A DNA stretch of 64,000 nucleotides from JASLQO01 sp002327525 (GTDB lineage Bacteria > Pseudomonadota > Gammaproteobacteria > Pseudomonadales > Azotimanducaceae), in the NCBI GenBank assembly GCA_030744435.1, contig JASLQO010000002.1:1-64000 (forward strand), written 5' to 3'. The notes beneath the pieces were generated by a model. The model did not search any database. It was not told the DNA's origin and saw only the letters and a list, made by a program, of their open reading frames with translations. Positions 59,117 through 64,000 of this stretch are shown in pieces; within the stretch, counting starts at the first letter, position 1, and the number at the start of each line of letters is the position of its first letter. Made by a program: the position numbers and the translations under genes.

Positions 59117-61090
59117 ATGTCTTCCAGAACAGATCGCGCCAACGCGGTGCGTGCGCTATCCATGGACGCCGTTCAGGCGGCCAATTCCGGCCACCCTGGC
59201 GCCCCGATGGGGCTCGCCGATGTCGCAGAAGTGCTGTGGCGGGAAGTGCTGAGGCATAGTCCGGCCAATCCGGAGTGGCCAAATCGAGACCGCTTCGTAC
59301 TGTCAAATGGCCATGGATCCATGCTTTTGTACAGTGTCTTGCATTTATCGGGTTACGACCTGAGCCTGGATGAAATAAGGGCTTTTCGGCAGTTGGGCTC
59401 CAGGACGGCTGGACACCCGGAGTACGGCGAGTGCCCGGGCGTGGAGACGACGACCGGGCCACTGGGACAGGGTATCGCCAACGCCGTGGGCATGGCGATG
59501 GCGGAAAAACGCCTGGCCGAGGAGTTCAACCAGCCCGGGCATGACATAGTGAACCACCGCACCTGGGTGATCGTTGGCGATGGCTGCCTGATGGAGGGGG
59601 TCTCACACGAGGCTGCGTCGCTTGCCGGTACCCTGCGTTTAGGCAAATTGATTTGCATTTACGATGACAATGGCATCTCAATCGACGGGGAGACGAAGGG
59701 TTGGTACGACGAGGATGTCCCGGCGCGCTTCGAAAGCTATGGATGGCGGGTAATCCGCGGTGTAGACGGTCATGACGGTGACGAGATCGCCGTGGCGCTC
59801 GAGGAGGCAGGAAACTCCGATGGCAGACCAACACTGGTGTGTTGCCGCACGATCATTGGCTACGGTTCTCCCAACAAGCAGGGTAGCGCGGATTCGCATG
59901 GCGCGGCCCTTGGCGTGGGCGAGGTTGCCGCGGCGCGAGCGCAACTAAACTGGGGTTACGAGCCGTTTCAGATTCCCCAGCAGGTGTATCAGGACTGGGA
60001 CTGCCGGGAGGCGGGTGCGGCGCGTGAGCGTGACTGGTCACTAGCTTTCGAGGCGTATCGTGGAGAGCACCCGCATCTCGCGGTAGAGTTCGAGCGGCGG
60101 ATGGCCGGTGAGTTGCCGGATGGTTGGCAGACGGGGATTCGTGAACTGGCGCGATCCGCGCAAGACGCGATGGAGCCACTGGAAACCCGGAAATCGTCAC
60201 AGCGGTGCATTGGTGTCATAGCCGATGCGCTCCCGGAGCTCTTTGGCGGTTCTGCGGATCTCACGGGCTCTAATGGAACGCGTTGGTCCGGGGCGCCGGA
60301 TGAGCGTTACCTCAGCTTCGGCGTGCGCGAATTCGGTATGAGCGCGATCACTAACGGTATGCTGCTTCACGGCGGCCTACGCCCTTTCAGCGGTACGTTC
60401 CTGGTGTTCATGGAGTACGCTCGAAACGCCGTGCGCCTATCTGCCCTCATGCGCATTCCCAACATATTCGTGTACACGCACGACTCCGTGGCACTTGGCG
60501 AAGATGGCCCGACCCACCAACCGGTGGAGCAGCTCACAAATCTTCGTACGACGCCCAACTTACGCACCTGGCGTCCTTGCGACACCGTCGAATGTGCGGT
60601 TGCCTGGGAAATGTCCGTGGCGCGTCAGGACGGACCGAGCACGCTGGTGCTGACGCGGCAGAAAACCGATCCGCAGGCGCGCGATGTTGAAGTGCTCGAG
60701 GCGATTCGGCGCGGTGGTTATGTGCTGAGCCCCGAACGCGAGAGGTTGGACGCGGTGATCATAGCCGCGGGCTCGGAGGTGATGCTGGCCATGCAGGCGC
60801 AGCGACGGCTGAAGGAGTCCGGTGTGGACGTGCGGGTGATCTCGATGCCGTGCGCCGAGCTTTTTCTGGAACAGGACGCAGCCTATCGCGAGGCGGTGTT
60901 GCCGCCGGCGGTGCGTGCACGCGTTGCGGTGGAAGCCGGCCAGGGAGACTACTGGTATCGCTTTGTCGGGCTCGATGGTGCGGTGGTGAGTATCGACCGC
61001 TTTGGTGTGAGCGCTCCTGGTGATGTGGCAATGGAAGCGCTCGGCATGACGACAGAAAATGTGATTGATGCGGTACGCCGGGTGATCTGA
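59117..61090 (+). CDS. tkt: Transketolase
   Basis: The 657-residue thiamine-diphosphate enzyme transfers C2 units in the pentose phosphate pathway. ANSGHPGAPMGLADVAEVLW, LSNGHGSMLLYSVLHLSGYD, TTTGPLGQGIANAVGMA, WVIVGDGCLMEGVSHEAASL (ThDP motif), FSGTFLVFMEYARNAVRL and YTHDSVALGEDGPTHQPVEQ are present. ATG 59117 has AAAGGAG. pgk follows after 18 bases; the epd or gap gene often found between them is absent. Confidence 0.97.
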   Translation: MSSRTDRANAVRALSMDAVQAANSGHPGAPMGLADVAEVLWREVLRHSPANPEWPNRDRFVLSNGHGSMLLYSVLHLSGYDLSLDEIRAFRQLGSRTAGHPEYGECPGVETTTGPLGQGIANAVGMAMAEKRLAEEFNQPGHDIVNHRTWVIVGDGCLMEGVSHEAASLAGTLRLGKLICIYDDNGISIDGETKGWYDEDVPARFESYGWRVIRGVDGHDGDEIAVALEEAGNSDGRPTLVCCRTIIGYGSPNKQGSADSHGAALGVGEVAAARAQLNWGYEPFQIPQQVYQDWDCREAGAARERDWSLAFEAYRGEHPHLAVEFERRMAGELPDGWQTGIRELARSAQDAMEPLETRKSSQRCIGVIADALPELFGGSADLTGSNGTRWSGAPDERYLSFGVREFGMSAITNGMLLHGGLRPFSGTFLVFMEYARNAVRLSALMRIPNIFVYTHDSVALGEDGPTHQPVEQLTNLRTTPNLRTWRPCDTVECAVAWEMSVARQDGPSTLVLTRQKTDPQARDVEVLEAIRRGGYVLSPERERLDAVIIAAGSEVMLAMQAQRRLKESGVDVRVISMPCAELFLEQDAAYREAVLPPAVRARVAVEAGQGDYWYRFVGLDGAVVSIDRFGVSAPGDVAMEALGMTTENVIDAVRRVI

Positions 61091-61108
61091 CGGAATAGAA
61101 CCTGAATC

Positions 61109-62257
61109 GTGAAACGAATGACGCAGCTGGATCTGGCGGGCAAACGTGTGCTGGTACGCGAGGATCTGAATGTGCCGCTGGCTGAGGGCGGAGTGACGAG
61201 TGACGTTCGCATCCGTGCCGCGCTCCCAACCATCCGAAAGCTCATGGAACTGGGTGCCCGGGTTCTGGTGATGTCACATCTGGGGCGACCAAGGGAGGGC
61301 AAATTCGACGCTGAGTTTTCTCTGGCGCCGGTAGCCGCTCGTCTGGCAGAGCTGTTGGGTGCGGACGTGCCGCTGCTCGCCAAGCTCGAGGACGCCGCGG
61401 AGAGTGATGCGCCCGTGGCTCTGCTGGAAAACGTACGTTTCCTGGATGGCGAAAAAGCGGATGACGAGGGTCTCGCGCGTCGGCTCGCTGGGCTTTGCGA
61501 TGTGTTCGTGATGGATGCTTTTGCGACCGCTCACCGGGCTCAGGCATCGACGCATGGCGTCGCGCGCCTTGCCGATGTGGCTTGTGCGGGGCCGTTGTTG
61601 TGTGCAGAGCTGGATGCGCTCGGTCGCGCACTCGCGGATCCCGCCCGTCCATTGGTCGCAATACTTGGCGGTGCCAAAGTGTCGAGCAAACTGGAAGTGC
61701 TGCACAAGCTCGCGGAGATTGCCGATCAGATCATCGTCGGAGGGGGTATTGCGAACACCTTTCTCGCTGCGGCAGGTTACACCGTGGGCAAGTCGCTGTA
61801 TGAACCGGATCTCGTGGACACCGCGCGCGAGATCGCGGCCAAAGCCGATATCCCGCTGCCCGCGGACGTGGTCGTGGGCAAGAGACTCGATGCGGCGGAG
61901 CCGGGTATCGTAAAACGCCTGGATGAGGTGGCGGAAGATGACATGATCATGGACGTCGGTCCGCAGGCCGCACGCGCCTTTAATAACGACCTCGAAACGG
62001 CGGGTACTATTGTGTGGAATGGCCCGGTTGGCGTTTTCGAATTCGATCAGTTCGGAGAAGGCACGCGCGTGCTGGCCGAGGGTGTTGCGGCTGCCAGCGG
62101 TTTTTCCATTGCCGGAGGCGGTGACACGCTGGCGGCAATCGACAAATACGAAGTGCGGGATCAGGTTTCCTACATCTCCACCGGCGGAGGCGCGTTTCTG
62201 GAATTCGTGGAGGGCAAGACCCTGCCAGCAGTTGCAGTGCTGGAGAGCCGCGGCTAG
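61109..62257 (+). CDS. pgk: Phosphoglycerate kinase
   Basis: The 382-residue enzyme interconverts 1,3-bisphosphoglycerate and 3-phosphoglycerate. KRVLVREDLNVPL, VLVMSHLGRPREGKF, VALLENVRFLDGE, MDAFATAHRAQAST, AILGGAKVSSKLEVL and GGGDTLAAIDKY are typical. GTG 61109 (MKRMTQLDLAGK) aligns best with other PGKs; ATG 61118 (MTQLDLAGK) is possible. It follows tkt directly. Confidence 0.97.
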   Translation: MKRMTQLDLAGKRVLVREDLNVPLAEGGVTSDVRIRAALPTIRKLMELGARVLVMSHLGRPREGKFDAEFSLAPVAARLAELLGADVPLLAKLEDAAESDAPVALLENVRFLDGEKADDEGLARRLAGLCDVFVMDAFATAHRAQASTHGVARLADVACAGPLLCAELDALGRALADPARPLVAILGGAKVSSKLEVLHKLAEIADQIIVGGGIANTFLAAAGYTVGKSLYEPDLVDTAREIAAKADIPLPADVVVGKRLDAAEPGIVKRLDEVAEDDMIMDVGPQAARAFNNDLETAGTIVWNGPVGVFEFDQFGEGTRVLAEGVAAASGFSIAGGGDTLAAIDKYEVRDQVSYISTGGGAFLEFVEGKTLPAVAVLESRG

Positions 62258-62285
62258 AGAGCGCGGCCAAGCGGGTGCGTAGCAG

Positions 62286-63215
62286 ATGAGAGGACAGGGA
62301 CAATTCGATCCAGGCGCGCTCATCGAGAAGCTAGGCGACGACCTCGTCCCAACCGCCGCCGCCGATCAGTATCGTGAATTCTACGGTCTGCGTGGTGTTG
62401 CGCGGAAAGCCGAACATCGACTGGCGCTCAGGGAGATAGCCGGTCAACAGATTGTGGTTCAGTTACTGCGCCCCACAGACGCTTGCGCGACCGCCGTGGT
62501 CAGCCACGGCTACTACGATCACACTGGTCTGTACGGCCACCTCATCGAGTTTCTCGTCGACCAGGGCCTGGCAGTACTTGCATTCGACCAACCGGGCCAC
62601 GGGCTCTCAAGTGGACCACGCGCATCCATTGGCAGCTTTGATGCATACGTCGACGTGCTGACGGCGGTGCTCGCAGAGCTCGAACAACTGCCGGGTCCGC
62701 ATCACCTGGTCGGTCAGAGCATGGGCGGAGCGGTGGCGATGGAGTACCTGGCGCGCTCCGGCGTGGGGCAATTCGGCGAAGTGATCCTGTTCGCTCCTCT
62801 AACCAGGCCATATCAGTGGCCGCTGGTCAAATGGGCCTATCGCGCCGCGCGTCTCGCCACACTCCAGTCGCGGCCGCGCACGCTTACCGACAATGCAGAG
62901 AACGAGGAGTTTCTGGGGCTCATGCGTGCGGATCCGTTGCAGGCAGACTCGTTGCCCGTGCAGTGGGTGCGTGCCATGGTGGAGTGGATGGCCGCTTTCG
63001 AACGACACACGCACACAGGTATATCGGTACGGATGATTCAAGGCGATGACGATAAGACCGTAGATGCGCGCTGGGGCATCGAGACAGTGGGGAGCAAGTT
63101 CGACGTCGACCTGCTCGTGGTGCCCGGAGGACGGCATCATCTGGTCAACGAGTCGGTCCACAAGCGTGAAACGATGTGGCGCTGGCTCGAGGAGCGCTGC
63201 GTGTGGGGAGACTGA
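62286..63215 (+). CDS. Alpha/beta hydrolase (monoacylglycerol-lipase-like)
   Basis: The 309-residue cytoplasmic hydrolase has the oxyanion motif VVSHGYYDHTGLY, nucleophile Ser145 in GQSMGGA, a probable acid in IQGDDDKTVD and His in GGRHHLVNE. AFDQPGHGLSSGPRASI is shared with monoacylglycerol lipases and lysophospholipases. The real substrate is unknown. The gene follows pgk by 28 bases and may be co-transcribed by position, but there is no functional link to glycolysis. Confidence 0.87.
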   Translation: MRGQGQFDPGALIEKLGDDLVPTAAADQYREFYGLRGVARKAEHRLALREIAGQQIVVQLLRPTDACATAVVSHGYYDHTGLYGHLIEFLVDQGLAVLAFDQPGHGLSSGPRASIGSFDAYVDVLTAVLAELEQLPGPHHLVGQSMGGAVAMEYLARSGVGQFGEVILFAPLTRPYQWPLVKWAYRAARLATLQSRPRTLTDNAENEEFLGLMRADPLQADSLPVQWVRAMVEWMAAFERHTHTGISVRMIQGDDDKTVDARWGIETVGSKFDVDLLVVPGGRHHLVNESVHKRETMWRWLEERCVWGD

Positions 63216-63241
63216 CGACCGCTACCGGAATTCATGAGCCG

Positions 63242-63261
63242 GGGTTCACAGCTATGAACCC
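63242..63261. terminator. Hairpin between convergent genes, possible bidirectional terminator
   Basis: GGGTTCA (63242-63248) and TGAACCC (63255-63261) pair perfectly around the 6-base loop cagcta. It sits between the hydrolase stop (63215) and the convergent dehydrogenase stop (63267). No T-run is on either side, so termination, if any, is weak or factor-assisted. Confidence 0.4.
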
Positions 63262-63266
63262 ACCAG

Positions 63267-64000
63267 CTACCGCGCTCCCAGGGGTAGTGCAAACACCCAG
63301 ATGGACGCCCCGCCCGCATCCCCGGGCGAGCCTTTAGTGCTGCTCCAGCTGCGGTAGTGTCGGGTGATGTCACGGACGTGATTGTTGGTCATGCCCACCA
63401 CCACCGCAACGTACTGGGTTCCCTTCACCGTGTAGGTAATCAGGCTCGAACTTGGCGTGTCGTCGAGTGGAGCTGTCCAGAGCAACCGCCCGGTTTCGTC
63501 GTCGAAGGCGTTGAGGGCGGGGCTGACATCACCGGCGAACACCAGTCCACCTGCAGTTGACAGCACGCCTGTGGAGGGGGGCGTGGTCAGGTCGGTGTTC
63601 CATGCCAATCGGCGATTAGCGACATCGATGGCCTGGATGCGTCCCATGTGACCATCGCGCAGACCCGGGTGCTCGGATGGGCCGAAATTGACGCCGGTAG
63701 TCAGCAGCCAGCCACCGGCTCCCGTCTCGCTCATCTGAAAGCACGACTCGGTGATGGGCACGTAGACCATTCCGGTAGCCGGGCTGAACGAGGTTTGCGG
63801 CCACGAGCGCGCACCGAAAGGAACGGGGCAGATGTCGGCGGCGGTATCGGGATTCGGCAGCTTAGTTGGATCGACGGTCTTCACGCCGGTCTCGGGATCC
63901 ACGGCGATGATTATGTTCTGAACTCCGCTGTCGAGCGAAAACAGGAACTCACCCGTGGCGGCGTCCAGCGCATCGAGCATGGCATTTTTGCCGATGTTCA
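63267..64000 (-). CDS. PQQ-dependent dehydrogenase (quinoprotein), C-terminal part
   Basis: About 244 C-terminal residues of a beta-propeller quinoprotein are visible and the frame is open to the right edge. GKNAMLDALDAATGEFLFSL, FGARSWPQTSFSPATGMVYVP, GRIQAIDVANRRLAWNTDLT, TAGGLVFAGDVSPALNAFDD and ASIWVFALPLGAR are W-motif blades of the methanol/ethanol-dehydrogenase type. It should act in the periplasm on an alcohol or polyol. The Ca/lanthanide site and the signal peptide lie outside the window. Confidence 0.9.
   Translation of the reverse strand, partial: NIGKNAMLDALDAATGEFLFSLDSGVQNIIIAVDPETGVKTVDPTKLPNPDTAADICPVPFGARSWPQTSFSPATGMVYVPITESCFQMSETGAGGWLLTTGVNFGPSEHPGLRDGHMGRIQAIDVANRRLAWNTDLTTPPSTGVLSTAGGLVFAGDVSPALNAFDDETGRLLWTAPLDDTPSSSLITYTVKGTQYVAVVVGMTNNHVRDITRHYRSWSSTKGSPGDAGGASIWVFALPLGAR

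Noticed and set aside
1..64000. tRNA, rRNA, CRISPR arrays, phage genes or toxin-antitoxin pairs
   Set aside because: I looked on both strands in gaps between genes and saw no cloverleaf, spacer-repeat series or matching protein families.

Overview
The window looks like chromosomal DNA of a GC-rich gammaproteobacterium. From memory, the gene order resembles Pseudomonas in three blocks: (i) recG / spoT-rpoZ-gmk-yicC / rph-pyrE / slmA-argB-algC-coaBC / radC-rpmB-rpmG; (ii) mutM, coaD, rsmD, ftsY-ftsE-ftsX-rpoH, hemW-rdgB-metW-metX, yggT-proC-yggS, pilT-pilU, ruvX-algH-tonB-gshB, pilGHIJ-chpA; (iii) metF-metK / tkt-pgk. In Pseudomonas these blocks are apart; here they adjoin. The species cannot be named from the sequence. 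I saw no rRNA, tRNA, CRISPR array or prophage.

Bases 1-3341 are accessory DNA. An IS3-like element enters from the left edge and appears to have cut the 3' end of a class III CoA-transferase gene. A second, divergent CoA-transferase follows, then the remains of a frameshifted membrane-protein gene. From 3.3 to 11.5 kb come uvrD, a lipoprotein TRAP solute-binding protein of the 2-oxo-acid type, an enoyl-CoA hydratase, and on the minus strand ubiA-dctQ-dctM-amidohydrolase joined by overlaps. This suggests uptake and breakdown of organic or acyl-CoA compounds.

From 11.6 to 41.9 kb the content is mostly core: rubredoxin, a dicarboxylate/amino-acid symporter, the stringent-response and nucleotide operon, pyrimidine and arginine synthesis, phosphomannomutase with a membrane sensor-like N-terminus, CoA synthesis, ribosomal proteins L28/L33, base-excision repair, the FtsYEX division/secretion operon, the heat-shock sigma factor rpoH, and a tightly overlapping metX-metW-DUF4426-rdgB-hemW operon. 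A perfect CIRCE operator lies over the rpoH promoter, which points to HrcA control of the sigma-32 gene.

From 42.2 to 56.2 kb is the type IV pilus retraction and chemosensory region: pilT, pilU, a TonB3-like operon with gshB, then pilG-pilH-pilI-pilJ-chpA-chpC. This Chp system is unusually reduced. PilJ has no periplasmic sensor domain, pilK (methyltransferase) and chpB (methylesterase) are absent, ChpA is short with few phosphotransfer domains, and PilH has lost one residue of its acidic metal-binding pair. Of all regions here, this is the best candidate for unusual biology.

The right end holds rsmE, metF, metK, tkt, pgk, an alpha/beta hydrolase and the 3' part of a PQQ-dependent dehydrogenase that runs off the window.
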